NCBI RefSeq assembly: GCF_035989305.1
Contig: NZ_CP108514.1
Span: 2,728,501 to 2,792,500, forward strand
Source: Streptomyces sp. NBC_01233
GTDB lineage: Bacteria > Actinomycetota > Actinomycetes > Streptomycetales > Streptomycetaceae
DNA: 64,000 nucleotides
Direction of reading: 5' to 3'
The notes under the pieces are model-generated. The model ran no database searches and was not told the origin of the DNA. It worked only from the letters and a program-made list of their open reading frames with translations. The stretch's first letter is position 1. The number at the start of each line of letters is the position of its first letter. This document shows, one piece after another, positions 17,346-26,447 of the stretch. The translations under genes and the position numbers were made by a program.

Positions 17346-20300
17346 TCAGACCTTCGCGGGCTCGCCGTCCGTCTCGTCCGCGGACTCCTGCGGGGTCGGG
17401 ACCACCGTCAGGCGGGCGCGCTTCTTCGCACGGCGGCGCTCCTTGCGGAGCTCGACCATCGTGTAGAGGGTCGGCACCAGGAGCAGCGTCAGCAGGGTCG
17501 AGCTGACCAGGCCGCCGATCACCACGACCGCGAGCGGCTGCGAGATGAAGCCGCCCTCGCCGGTGACGCCCAGCGCCATCGGGAGCAGCGCGAAGATCGT
17601 CGCCAGGGCCGTCATCAGGATGGGGCGCAGACGGTGCCGGCCGCCCTCGATGACCGCTTCGACGACGCCCAGGCCCTGGGCGCGGTACTGGTTGACCAGG
17701 TCGATCAGGACGATCGCGTTGGTCACCACGATGCCGATGAGCATCAGCATGCCGATCATCGCCGGGACGCCCATCGGGGTGCCGGTGACGAGGAGCAGGC
17801 CGAGTGCGCCGGTCGCCGCGAACGGGATGGAGACCAGCAGGATCAGCGGCTGGATCAGCGAGCGGAAGGTCGCGACCAGCAGCATGAACACGATCGCGAT
17901 GGCCGCGAGCATGGCCAGGGCGAGCGAGCCGAAGGCCTCGTCCTGGTCCTCGGAGACGCCGCCGATGGAGGCGGTGGCGCCCTCGGGCAGGTCCAGGGCC
18001 TTGAGCTTCGTCTGGAGCTCGGCGCTGACCGCGCCCGTGTTGTCGCCCTGCGGCCTCGCGGTGACGGTCGCGGCGCGGGCGCCGTCGATCCGGGTCATCG
18101 CGACCGGGCCGGGGACCTCCTTGACCTCGGCGATGTCGCCGAGCTTGACCGGGCCGACCGGGAGCGCCTGCAGTTCGGCCAGGGTGGTGGCCGGCTGCGC
18201 GGACTTGATGACGATGTCCCGCTCGGTGTCGTCCAGTACGGCCTTGCCCGCAGGGTTGCCCCGTACGGCCTGCGCGACGATCGCACCGAGGGCGGCCTGG
18301 TTCAGGCCCGCCTCCGCGGCCTTGGGGGTGGCGGTCACCGAGATGCGGGGCACGGACTGGGACAGGTCGCTCTGCACGTCGGTGACGTTGTCCAGCTCGG
18401 CCACCTCGGCGCGGACCTGCTCGGCGGCCTTGGCGAGGACCTCGCCGTCGCCGGCCTTGACGACCACGCTGAGGTTCTGGCTGCCGAAGGCGTCGCCCGC
18501 CGAGATCCGGGTGTCGCCGATGCCGTCGAGCCCGGCCAGCTTGTCCTCGATCTGCTTCTTCACGGCCTCCCCGTCGCCCGCGTCCTTCAGCGAGACCTGG
18601 TACGAGGCCTGGTTGGAGCCCGTACCGCCGCCGAAGGCCGCGAGGAAGCCGGAGGAGCCGACGGTGACCTGGTAGCTCTTGACGCCCTCGACCGAGGCCA
18701 GCACCTTCTCGATCTTGCGGGTCGCCTCGTCGGAGGCGGCCAGCGAGGTGCCGGGGGCGAGCTCCTGCTTGACCGTCAGGACTTCCTGCTCGCCCTGGTC
18801 GAAGAAGTTGGTCTTCAGCATCGGGGTCATCCCGAAGGTGCCGAAGAGGACGACCACGGCGATGGCCACACTGGTCAGGCGGCGCCGGGTGGCGAAGCCG
18901 AGGACCCGTACGTAGAACCTCTGCAGGCGGCTGCGCGCCTCCTTCTCCTCGGCCTCGCGCCGGGCCTTCGCCGTGCTCTCGGCGTCCCCGGCCGTGACGC
19001 CCTTGGGTGCGCTGAGGAACCAGTACGAGAGCACCGGCACGACCGTCAGCGAGACGAGCAGCGAGGCCAGCAGGGCCGCGGTGACCGTGAGCGAGAAGGA
19101 GCCGAAGAGCTCGCCGATCATGCCGCCCGTGAGGCCGATGGGCAGGAAGACGGCGACGGTGGTGAGCGTGGAGGAGGTGACCGCGCCGGCGACCTCCTTG
19201 ACCGCGGTGATGATGGCGGCCTCGCGCTCCTCGCCGTAGCCGAGGTGGCGCTTGATGTTCTCCAGGACCACGATCGAGTCGTCGACGACGCGGCCGATGG
19301 CGATGGTGAGGGCGCCCAGGGTCAGCATGTTGAGCGACAGGTCGCGGGTCCACAGCACGATCAGCGCGAGGACGACGGACAGCGGGATGGAGACCGCGGT
19401 GACCAGCGTCGAGCGCAGCGAGGCCAGGAACACCAGGATCACGATCACCGCGAAGAGCAGGCCGAGCAGGCCCTCGGTGGTGAGGCTGGAGATGGACTTG
19501 GCGACGGCCGGGCCCTGGTCGCTGACGACGGTCAGGTCGGCGCCGGCGCCGAGGGTGGAACGCAGCTCGGGGAGCTTGTCCTTGACGGCGTCGGAGATGG
19601 CGACGGCGCTGCCGTCCTTGTCCATGGTGAGGACGAGGGCGAGGCTGGGCTTGCCGTTGGTACGGGTGATGGAGTCGGCCTTGGCCGCCTCCTGCTTCAC
19701 GGTGGCGACGTCGCCGAGGCGGACGGCCGGCTTGCCGGGGCCGGGGCTCAGGCGCAGGTCCTCCACCTGGGCGAGGGAGGTGTAGCCGGCGCCCACCCGT
19801 ACGGTGCGGTTCTTGCCCGCCTCGTCGAAGGAGCCGGCGGGTACGGCCGCGCCGCCCGCCTGGAGGCCCTGGGCGAGCGCGGCGCCGTCGAGGCCCGCGG
19901 CCGCGAGCTTGGCCTCGTCGGGGGTGACGGTGACCTGGAGGTCCTGGACGCCGTCGACGCTGACCTGGCCGACGCCCTCGATGTCCGACAGGACGGGGAC
20001 GACGGACCGTTCCAGCTGGTCGGCGAGCGCCTGCTGGTCCTTGTCGGAGGTGACGGCGAGGATGACGGTCGGGATGTCGTCGGTGGAACCGGCCACCACC
20101 TGCGGGTCCACCTCGGCGGGCAGCCGGACGCGGGCCCGGTTGACGGCCTGCTGGACGTCGGCGACGAGCTGCTTGGTGCCGCTGTCGCCGTAGTCGAAGG
20201 TGGCCATGATGAGGGCGTTGCCCTCGCTGGCCGTGGAGGTGATGCCGGTGATGCCGTCGACGCCCTTGAGCATGGCCTCGATCGGTTCGACGACCTGCTT

Positions 20301-20483
20301 CTCCACCACGTCGGGCGAGGCGCCCTGGTACGGCGCGAGCACGGACACCATCGGCAGTTCGATGGAGGGCAGCAGCTGCTGCTTGAGCTGCGGGACGGCG
20401 ATGGCGCCGAAGAGGAGCGCGACGATCGACACGAGGCCGACCAACGCTCTTTGGGCAAGGCTGAAGCGGGACAGCCACGACAT
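17346..20483 (-). CDS. RND-family multidrug efflux transporter (HAE1/SwrC type)
   Basis: The 1045-aa protein has the two-fold repeat of RND pumps: a first helix, a large extracytoplasmic loop, six helices, then the same again. Motif A-like GAIAVPQL and helix-4 residues VDDSIVVLEN, with acidic residues of the proton relay, are visible. The best match by memory is the Gram-positive HAE1/SwrC (YerP) group rather than MmpL. No membrane-fusion protein or outer-membrane gene is nearby, as expected in a monoderm. Start at the ATG before SWLSRFSL; an upstream in-frame extension of 35 residues looks non-native. Confidence 0.93.
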   Translation of the reverse strand: MSWLSRFSLAQRALVGLVSIVALLFGAIAVPQLKQQLLPSIELPMVSVLAPYQGASPDVVEKQVVEPIEAMLKGVDGITGITSTASEGNALIMATFDYGDSGTKQLVADVQQAVNRARVRLPAEVDPQVVAGSTDDIPTVILAVTSDKDQQALADQLERSVVPVLSDIEGVGQVSVDGVQDLQVTVTPDEAKLAAAGLDGAALAQGLQAGGAAVPAGSFDEAGKNRTVRVGAGYTSLAQVEDLRLSPGPGKPAVRLGDVATVKQEAAKADSITRTNGKPSLALVLTMDKDGSAVAISDAVKDKLPELRSTLGAGADLTVVSDQGPAVAKSISSLTTEGLLGLLFAVIVILVFLASLRSTLVTAVSIPLSVVLALIVLWTRDLSLNMLTLGALTIAIGRVVDDSIVVLENIKRHLGYGEEREAAIITAVKEVAGAVTSSTLTTVAVFLPIGLTGGMIGELFGSFSLTVTAALLASLLVSLTVVPVLSYWFLSAPKGVTAGDAESTAKARREAEEKEARSRLQRFYVRVLGFATRRRLTSVAIAVVVLFGTFGMTPMLKTNFFDQGEQEVLTVKQELAPGTSLAASDEATRKIEKVLASVEGVKSYQVTVGSSGFLAAFGGGTGSNQASYQVSLKDAGDGEAVKKQIEDKLAGLDGIGDTRISAGDAFGSQNLSVVVKAGDGEVLAKAAEQVRAEVAELDNVTDVQSDLSQSVPRISVTATPKAAEAGLNQAALGAIVAQAVRGNPAGKAVLDDTERDIVIKSAQPATTLAELQALPVGPVKLGDIAEVKEVPGPVAMTRIDGARAATVTARPQGDNTGAVSAELQTKLKALDLPEGATASIGGVSEDQDEAFGSLALAMLAAIAIVFMLLVATFRSLIQPLILLVSIPFAATGALGLLLVTGTPMGVPAMIGMLMLIGIVVTNAIVLIDLVNQYRAQGLGVVEAVIEGGRHRLRPILMTALATIFALLPMALGVTGEGGFISQPLAVVVIGGLVSSTLLTLLLVPTLYTMVELRKERRRAKKRARLTVVPTPQESADETDGEPAKV

Positions 20484-20595
20484 GGGTATGAGATCTCTCT
20501 GCAGGGAACGAACGCGAGGGCACTCCCACCCTGTCCCACACGGCGGCGCGTTTTCGTCGCTCCCAGGTGCCGTCCTTATGTGCGGCATACCGCGT

Positions 20596-20619
20596 CCGCA
20601 GTACGCCGCAGTACTGCGG
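20596..20619. promoter_or_regulatory. Direct plus inverted repeat upstream of the RND gene
   Basis: CCGCAGTAC occurs twice (20596, 20606). The second copy is part of the perfect palindrome CCGCAGTACTGCGG (20606-20619). The site lies about 115 bases upstream of the RND start and just after the response-regulator stop. An operator is inferred. Confidence 0.4.
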
Positions 20620-20621
20620 TG

Positions 20622-21359
20622 CTACTCCGCGGACTCCGCGCGCGGCCGGACCAGGCCCGATTCGTAGGCAATGACCACCAATTGCGCCCGATCGCGGGCG
20701 CCGAGCTTGGCCATGGCCCGGTTCACGTGGGTCTTGACGGTGAGCGGGCTGACCTCCAGCCGTCCGGCGATCTCGTCGTTGGACAGCCCCGCGGCGACGT
20801 GTACGAGGACCTCGCGCTCCCGGACCGTCAGCGCGGCGAGCCGCTGCGCGTGCATCCCGGCTGAGGCTCCGCCGGCGGCCGGGTCGGCGCCGCCGCCCTG
20901 CGCGAGGAAAGTGGCGATGAGGCCTTTGGTGGCGGCCGGGGAGAGCAGTGCCTCGCCGGCGGCGGCCACGCGGATGGCGTTGAGCAGCTCCTCGGGCTCG
21001 GCGCCCTTGCCGAGGAAGCCGGAGGCGCCGGCCCGCAGGGCCGAGACCACGTACTCGTCGACCTCGAAGGTCGTCAGCATCACCACGCGCACGGCGGCGA
21101 GTTCCGGGTCGGCGCTGATCATGCGGGTGGCGGCGAGTCCGTCGGTACCGGGCATCCGGATGTCCATGAGCACGACGTCGGCGCGGGTGCGGCGGGCCAG
21201 TTCGAAGGCCTGCGCCCCGTCGGAGGCCTCACCGACGACCTCCATGTCGGGCTCGGAGTCGACGAGCACCTTGAAGGCGCTGCGCAACAGTGCCTGGTCG
21301 TCGGCGAGCAGCACCCTGATGGGCGCGGCGGCGGGCAGGTCCGTCGGCGTGTCGTCCAC
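20622..21359 (-). CDS. NarL/LuxR-family response regulator
   Basis: The 245-aa protein has an N-terminal receiver (about 13-130) with acidic pair LADD, phospho-acceptor Asp66 in LMDIRMP, Thr in MLTTF and Lys in FLGKG. A LuxR-type helix-turn-helix follows (about 180-240, TVREREVLVHVAAGLSNDEIA). The GTG start lies seven bases after TACGCT, so it may be leaderless. No kinase gene adjoins it; the nearest histidine kinase of the matching HisKA_3 class is 10 kb away (31610-32821). Its position upstream of the RND gene suggests possible control of export, which is inference. Confidence 0.93.
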   Translation of the reverse strand: MDDTPTDLPAAAPIRVLLADDQALLRSAFKVLVDSEPDMEVVGEASDGAQAFELARRTRADVVLMDIRMPGTDGLAATRMISADPELAAVRVVMLTTFEVDEYVVSALRAGASGFLGKGAEPEELLNAIRVAAAGEALLSPAATKGLIATFLAQGGGADPAAGGASAGMHAQRLAALTVREREVLVHVAAGLSNDEIAGRLEVSPLTVKTHVNRAMAKLGARDRAQLVVIAYESGLVRPRAESAE

Positions 21360-21430
21360 GGGGTGAGCGTACGCGGGCCCGCCCGGGCCGGCCGCACGGG
21401 TCCCGCCGGACCGGACGACGCTCGGGTGGA

Positions 21431-22252
21431 TCAGCCCAGGGCCAGGACGATCAGGGCGGCGGTCGCCGCGACCTCGGCCAGGGCGCCGAAGACGTCGCCG
21501 GTGACCCCCTCGAAGCGGCGTACGCAGCGGCGGAGCAGCAACTGCGCGGCGAGCAGGGCCACCAGGACCGCCGCCGCCTGCCGGCCGGCGGCGGGCAGGC
21601 CCAGCGGGAGGGCCGCGGCCGCGGCCGCCGCGACGACGAGCACGGCGATCGCGGCGGCGACGGCGCGCGGGACCACCCCGGCGACGGCGGCGCCGAGCCC
21701 GCCGGGGCGGGCGGCCGGGACGCCTTCGCGGCAGGCCAGGGTCATGGCGAGGCGGGCCGTCACGGCGGCGACCACGGCGGCGAGGGCGCCGCGGATCCAG
21801 CTGTCGGCGTACACGTCGGACAGGGCCGCCACCTGCACCAGCATCACGATCACCAGGGTCACGACGCCGAAGGGGCCGATGTCGGACTGCTTCATGATGC
21901 GCAGGGCCTCGTCGGCCGGTTTGGCGCTGCCCAGGCCGTCCGCCGTGTCGGCGAGCCCGTCCAGGTGCAGTCCCCGGGTCAGCGCGGCCGGTACGGCGAC
22001 GGTGACGGCCGCCGCGAGCAGCGGGCCCCCGCCGAGCACCAGCAGGAGCACCCCGGGCACGGCCGCGAGCACGCCCACGACCAGCCCGGCGAGCGGGGCG
22101 CAGGCCATCCCGGTGCGGGCGGCGGGACGGTCCCAGCGGGTGATGCGGGCGGGCAGCACGGTGAGGGTGCCGAACGCGAAGCGGAGGCCGTCGGGGAACG
22201 AGGCGCGTTCCGGGGGCGGCGTCAGGGGCGGACCATCGAACGAATCTGTCAT
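21431..22252 (-). CDS. cobS: Adenosylcobinamide-GDP ribazoletransferase
   Basis: CobS joins alpha-ribazole(-phosphate) to adenosylcobinamide-GDP, the last assembly step of cobalamin, in the membrane. The 273-aa protein shows the family core GLHLDGLADTADGLG and about seven transmembrane helices. CobU and CobT, which make its two substrates, are encoded at 26.4 and 27.8 kb. The gene is 71 bases upstream of the response regulator on the same strand. Confidence 0.95.
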   Translation of the reverse strand: MTDSFDGPPLTPPPERASFPDGLRFAFGTLTVLPARITRWDRPAARTGMACAPLAGLVVGVLAAVPGVLLLVLGGGPLLAAAVTVAVPAALTRGLHLDGLADTADGLGSAKPADEALRIMKQSDIGPFGVVTLVIVMLVQVAALSDVYADSWIRGALAAVVAAVTARLAMTLACREGVPAARPGGLGAAVAGVVPRAVAAAIAVLVVAAAAAAALPLGLPAAGRQAAAVLVALLAAQLLLRRCVRRFEGVTGDVFGALAEVAATAALIVLALG

Positions 22253-22322
22253 CGGCGGGAACGCTACCCCCTCGGCGTGAGCGGTAAATTACCCATTACG
22301 TGCCAAATAGGGAGTCCGTGGG

Positions 22323-23099
22323 ATGGGTCACTGGTGGTATCGGAACATCGTCGAACCGGGCAAGCTCCCCCTGCTGCTCGCTCTGGTCTCCTTCGTGATG
22401 TCGTTCCTGGTCACCCGTGTGATCACCCGGATGATCCGGGCCGGCCGGGGCCCGTTCAAGAACGTCACCCCCGGCGGTCTGCACATCCACCACGTCGTCC
22501 CCGGCGTGATCCTCGTGATCATCGGCGGCTTCGGCGCGGTCGGCGCCGGCCGGTACGGCTTCGCCGGGGCGCTCTCGGCCGTGATCTTCGGGCTGGGCGC
22601 GGGCCTGGTCCTGGACGAGTTCGCGCTGATCCTGCACCTCGACGACGTCTACTGGAGCGAGCAGGGCCGCAAGAGCGTGGAGATCGTGGTCGTGACGGCG
22701 GCGGTCGTGGCCCTCGTCCTGGGCGGGTTCGTGCCCTTCGGGGTGAACGACCTGACCCCCGAGGAACGCCAGAGCCGCGGACTGGTCGCCATGAACGCGG
22801 CCGGCAACTTCTTCCTGGCCCTGATCGCCCTGTGGAAGGGCAAGGCGCGCACCGCGCTCTTCGGCGTGATCGTCCCGTTCGTGGCACTGGTCGGTGCGAT
22901 CCGGCTGGCCCGGCCCGGCTCCCCGTACGCGAAGAGGTTCTACGCGAACCGCCCGCGCGCCCGCGCCAAATCGGGACTGCGCGCCTTCCACCACGACCGG
23001 CGGTGGGCGGGGCCGCGCCGCAAGTTCGAGAACTTCATCGGCGGCACCCCCGACCCCGAGCGGACCGCGGTCTCCCTGGAGAAGCCGCCCCCGCAGTGA
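22323..23099 (+). CDS. Conserved actinobacterial integral membrane protein
   Basis: The 258-aa protein has about six transmembrane helices, a His-rich cytoplasmic loop (GGLHIHHVVPG), a conserved acidic stretch (LDEFALILHLDDVYW) and a basic C-terminal tail (NRPRARAKSG). GGGAG lies upstream of the ATG. The His and Asp motifs may bind metal, but I do not know its function. It diverges from cobS. Confidence 0.85.
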   Translation: MGHWWYRNIVEPGKLPLLLALVSFVMSFLVTRVITRMIRAGRGPFKNVTPGGLHIHHVVPGVILVIIGGFGAVGAGRYGFAGALSAVIFGLGAGLVLDEFALILHLDDVYWSEQGRKSVEIVVVTAAVVALVLGGFVPFGVNDLTPEERQSRGLVAMNAAGNFFLALIALWKGKARTALFGVIVPFVALVGAIRLARPGSPYAKRFYANRPRARAKSGLRAFHHDRRWAGPRRKFENFIGGTPDPERTAVSLEKPPPQ

Positions 23100-23120
23100 C
23101 GCCGACGGGGCAGTGACGCC

Positions 23121-23153
23121 GACGGGCCCTCCCCCGGAAGGGAAGGGCCCGTC
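23121..23153. terminator. Terminator between membrane-protein gene and pspAA
   Basis: GACGGGCCCT pairs with AGGGCCCGTC across 13 bases. It lies between two convergent genes. Confidence 0.75.
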
Positions 23154-23195
23154 GTGTCGTCGGTGTGTCCGTGTGTGCGGTACGTCCGCCCGGGA

Positions 23196-23474
23196 TCAGC
23201 CGGGGATCAGCCCGTCGTCGCTGAGCATCTCCCTGACCTCGTCGAGGCTCGCGTCGGGACCGGGCAGGATCAGCTCGGACGGCTCCAGCGCGTCGTCCGG
23301 GAGCGGCTCGCCCAGCCGCCGTACCGCTTCGAGCAGGGCGCCCAGCGTGCGCCGGAAGCCCTCCGAGTCCCCGCTCTCCATCTCCGCGAGCAGTTCGTCG
23401 TCCAGCTTGTTGAGCTCGGCGAAGTGGCTGTCGGCCAGCTCCACCTGGCCCTCCCCCATGATGCGGACAATCAT
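23196..23474 (-). CDS. PspAA-domain partner of PspA
   Basis: This 92-aa protein (MIVRIMGEGQVELAD...) is the PspAA domain that accompanies PspA in Actinobacteria. It is acidic and ends in LDEVREMLSDDGL. It starts 14 bases after the pspA stop, so the two are one operon. It likely modulates PspA at the membrane; the mechanism is not established from sequence. Confidence 0.88.
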   Translation of the reverse strand: MIVRIMGEGQVELADSHFAELNKLDDELLAEMESGDSEGFRRTLGALLEAVRRLGEPLPDDALEPSELILPGPDASLDEVREMLSDDGLIPG

Positions 23475-23487
23475 GACGGGCCCCGTC

Positions 23488-24282
23488 CTACTGCTTGTCG
23501 AACCGGTGCTGGGTCTGCGGCTGCTGGGCGCTGCCCGGGGCACCGCCCTCGATGGCCTGCTGCTGCGCGGACGGGCCGCCCGCCAGCTCGGCCTTCATGC
23601 GCTGGAGCTCCAGCTCCACGTCCGTGCCGCCCGACAGGCGGTCCAGCTCGGCCTGGATGTCGTCCTTGGAGCCCAGCCCGCTCTGGTCGTCGAGCGCGCC
23701 GGAGGCCAGCAGCTCGTCGATCGCGCCGGCGCGGGCCTGCAGCTGGGCGGTCTTGTCCTCGGCCCGCTGGATGGCCAGGCCGACGTCGCTCATCTCCTCG
23801 GAGATGCCGGAGAAGGACTCCGCGATCCGGGTCTGCGCCTGGGCCGCGGTGTAGGTGGCCTTGATGGTCTCCTTCTTCGTCCGGAAGGCGTCCACCTTGG
23901 CCTGGAGCCGCTGGGCGGCGAGGGTCAGCTTCTCCTCCTCGCCCTGCAGGGTCTGGTGCTGCACCTCCAGGTCGCTGACCTGCTGCTGGAGCGAGGCGCG
24001 GCGGGACAGGGCCTCGCGGGCCAGGTCCTCGCGGCCGAGGGCGAGGGCCTTGCGGCCCTGGTCCTCCAGCTTGGCGGACTGCCCCTGGAGCTGGTTCAGC
24101 TGCAGCTCCAGGCGCTTGCGGGAGGTCGCCACGTCGGCGACCCCGCGGCGCACCTTCTGCAGCAGCTCCAGCTGCTTCTGGTACGAGTAGTCGAGGGTTT
24201 CGCGCGGGTCCTCGGCCCGGTCAAGGGCCTTGTTCGCCTTCGCGCGGAAGATCATCCCCATACGCTTCATGACACCGCTCAT
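23488..24282 (-). CDS. pspA: Phage-shock protein A homologue (PspA/IM30/ESCRT-III family)
   Basis: PspA forms oligomers on stressed membranes. The 264-aa protein starts with an amphipathic helix (MKRMGMIFRAKANKALDRAED) followed by long coiled coil (about 25-215) and a short Gln/Pro-rich tail. The start at 24282 (MSGVMKRM) is taken because upstream residues are proline/arginine-rich and out of character. In Streptomyces PspA is part of the envelope-stress response. It forms an operon with the PspAA gene. Confidence 0.95.
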   Translation of the reverse strand: MSGVMKRMGMIFRAKANKALDRAEDPRETLDYSYQKQLELLQKVRRGVADVATSRKRLELQLNQLQGQSAKLEDQGRKALALGREDLAREALSRRASLQQQVSDLEVQHQTLQGEEEKLTLAAQRLQAKVDAFRTKKETIKATYTAAQAQTRIAESFSGISEEMSDVGLAIQRAEDKTAQLQARAGAIDELLASGALDDQSGLGSKDDIQAELDRLSGGTDVELELQRMKAELAGGPSAQQQAIEGGAPGSAQQPQTQHRFDKQ

Positions 24283-24552
24283 GGGCTTCGCGCGCCCCCT
24301 TCTAGACGGACTGTGCTCCAGGTCACCGACAGAACCCACAGTACGGGCCCTGTCTCCATTACCGCACTGTTCGAGTACGGATGCGCTCCTCCTCCAGGAC
24401 GACTACACCCGCGCCGTATCAGGCGTAAGGAGTAGGTGATCCCAGGAGAGGCGGCCACCGCACACACCGTGCAATGGGAAGACGCCCGCCGTTGCCGGAT
24501 CGTTCCCCAGCGGGGTGGGGCCCGTGCCCGCAACCACGTAGGCTTGGGTTTT

Positions 24553-25152
24553 GTGTTTGGTAGCCGCTCCTCCAAGGAAGAGAAGGCCGCCGCCACCGAC
24601 AAGGTGAGCGCCGACCTCTCGCAGCCCCGTGACCCGCAGGCCCCGAAGGGCCGCCCTACGCCGAAGCGTGCTGTGGCCCAGTCGCAGCGCAAGGCCGTGG
24701 TGGCCTCGACCGGCAACCGCAAGGAGGATGCCAAGCGAGCCCGTGAGCGCCGCCGCGCCGAGATGTCCAAGCAGCGCGAGGCGCTGGCCAGCGGCGACGA
24801 GCGTTACCTGCCCACCCGGGACAAGGGCCCCGTGCGCCGGTACGTCCGCGATTTCGTGGACTCCCGCTTCTCGGTCGCCGAGATGTTCCTGCCCCTGGCC
24901 GTGGTCATCCTGGTCCTCAGCATGGTCCGGCAGCCGCAGATCCAGAACATCGCGCTGCTGCTGTGGCTCGGCGTGATCGCCCTGATCATCCTGGACTCCA
25001 TCGGCCTGGTGTTCCGCCTGCGCAAGGCACTGAGCACGCGCTTCCCGGACGAGCCCCGCCGCGGCGCCATCGCGTACGGCCTCATGCGCACCCTCCAGAT
25101 GCGCCGGCTGCGTCTGCCGAAGCCGCAGGTCAAGCGCGGGGAAAGGCCCTGA
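24553..25152 (+). CDS. DUF3043 membrane protein
   Basis: The 199-aa protein has a strongly basic N-terminal half (about 1-95, many Arg/Lys/Glu) and two adjacent transmembrane helices (about 110-150). The GTG is eight bases after TAGGCT, as in leaderless genes. Family DUF3043 is actinobacterial and of unknown function. Its stop overlaps the presumed start of the downstream methyltransferase. Confidence 0.9.
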   Translation: MFGSRSSKEEKAAATDKVSADLSQPRDPQAPKGRPTPKRAVAQSQRKAVVASTGNRKEDAKRARERRRAEMSKQREALASGDERYLPTRDKGPVRRYVRDFVDSRFSVAEMFLPLAVVILVLSMVRQPQIQNIALLLWLGVIALIILDSIGLVFRLRKALSTRFPDEPRRGAIAYGLMRTLQMRRLRLPKPQVKRGERP

Positions 25153-25934
25153 GCGGATTCTCCGAGGGCGCGCGGATCTGGCTCGAGGGCCTGGGCGGAC
25201 TCCGTAACGCCGTCCGGCAGGAACTGGTGGGCCGCCAGGTCGACGAGCAGATCGCGCACCGCTTCCCGGTCGGGCAGCGGCTGCGCGTCCTCGACGTCGG
25301 CATGGGCCAGGGCACCCAGGCGCTGCGGCTGGCCCGCGCCGGTCACAAGGTGACGGGCCTGGAGAAGGACCCCGGCATGCTGGCCGTCGCCCGTGAGGCG
25401 CTGGCCGAGGAGCCCTCCGGGATCCGCGACCGCGTGCAGCTCCTGGAGGGGGACGGGCGCGAGACCGGCGCCCACTTCCTGCCGGGCAGCTTCGACGTGG
25501 TGCTGTGCCACGGGGTGCTGATGTACGTGCCCGAGCCGGACGCCATGCTCGCCGGGCTGGCCCGGATGCTCGCACCCGGCGGTCTGCTGTCCCTGCTGGT
25601 GCGCAACGGCGACGCGCTCGCCATGCGGCCCGGGCTGGACGGCGACTGGAAGGGCGCCCTCGACGCCTTCGACGGCACCGACTACACGAACCGGCTGGGC
25701 CTGGACGTGCGCGCCGACCGGCTGGCCGGGCTCACGGCCACGCTGTCCGGGATCGGCGCACCGCTGGGGGCCTGGTACGGCGTACGCGTCTTCACCGACG
25801 GCACCGAGGCGGGCGAGGTCCTGCCGCCCGACGAGGAGCTGGAGCGGCTGCTGGCCGCCGAGGACCGCGCGGGGCGGACCGACCCGTACCGCGGCGTCGC
25901 CGCGCTGCTGCACCTGTGCGGTGTACGGGGTTGA
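25149..25934 (+). CDS. SAM-dependent methyltransferase with probable CTG start
   Basis: The 261-aa protein has the class I methyltransferase motif I (VLDVGMGQGTQAL), an acidic motif II (GLEKDP), motif post-I DVVLCHGVLMYV and LAPGGLLSLLV. It resembles CmoM/SmtA-like enzymes. No ATG, GTG or TTG lies in frame near the conserved N-terminus. A CTG at 25149 overlaps the DUF3043 stop (CTGA) and follows GGGGAAAGG, like a coupled start. The next in-frame GTG is at 25227 and would cut 26 residues. Substrate unknown. Confidence 0.82.
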   Translation: MSGFSEGARIWLEGLGGLRNAVRQELVGRQVDEQIAHRFPVGQRLRVLDVGMGQGTQALRLARAGHKVTGLEKDPGMLAVAREALAEEPSGIRDRVQLLEGDGRETGAHFLPGSFDVVLCHGVLMYVPEPDAMLAGLARMLAPGGLLSLLVRNGDALAMRPGLDGDWKGALDAFDGTDYTNRLGLDVRADRLAGLTATLSGIGAPLGAWYGVRVFTDGTEAGEVLPPDEELERLLAAEDRAGRTDPYRGVAALLHLCGVRG

Positions 25935-25957
25935 CCCCCGCGGCACACCCAGCCCCT

Positions 25958-26076
25958 CCGGCGTTTGAGGAGCGGGGTCCGGGGCGGAGCCCCAGGAATC
26001 CCGGCTCCGCCGGGCACCGGGCTCTGCCCGGACCCTCCCCCAGACTTCGTCCGGGGGACCCCCACTCAAACGCCGG
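25958..26076. repeat. MITE-like element, copy B (119 bp)
   Basis: Perfect 12-bp terminal inverted repeats CCGGCGTTTGAG / CTCAAACGCCGG bound a 119-bp element full of internal hairpins. Copy C (32857-32975) has the same length and nearly the same sequence in the opposite orientation. It has no coding capacity and lies between convergent genes. Confidence 0.8.
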
Positions 26077-26131
26077 CGAGGCCGAGGTTGCCCGGCGGCT
26101 CCCGATCACGGCCGCCGAGCCCCCGGCAGGG

Positions 26132-26344
26132 TCAGGCCTCCAGGGCCGAGCGCAGGCTCATCGTGTAGAGCTCGGTCCCGGTGTCGTCGGACAGCTTCAC
26201 CTGCTCGGTGCCGCCTTCCAGCAGGTTCTTCCAGTACTCGCCGATCCAGGACTCCGCGTCCCCCTGCGTGGTGAACTCCTCGGGTACCACCGACGGGCTC
26301 GTCTCGGTGCCGTCGGCCGTCTCGAACCGCCACGTCCACGCCAT
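26132..26344 (-). CDS. Small conserved hypothetical protein, 70 aa
   Basis: An acidic 70-residue protein (MAWTWRFETADGTE...) rich in Glu, Thr and Trp with no signal or membrane segment. It is compact with an ESWIGEYWKNLLEGG helix. It is conserved in Streptomyces as far as I recall. It diverges from cobU. Function unknown. Confidence 0.72.
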   Translation of the reverse strand: MAWTWRFETADGTETSPSVVPEEFTTQGDAESWIGEYWKNLLEGGTEQVKLSDDTGTELYTMSLRSALEA

Positions 26345-26447
26345 GTCCGCCTCCGTTGCTCGTCCGCTGCTCGCACGCTTCTGCCTTGAGTCTGCCCGCA
26401 GAGTAACCGGGCGCGCAGCAGTCTCGGCGACGCGGGAGGATCATCCT

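Noticed and set aside
17310..20864. 1184-codon plus-strand frame opposite the RND gene
   Set aside because: The antisense frame follows codon-position bias of the RND gene; the translation is Gly/Arg/Leu/Asp repeats with no motifs.
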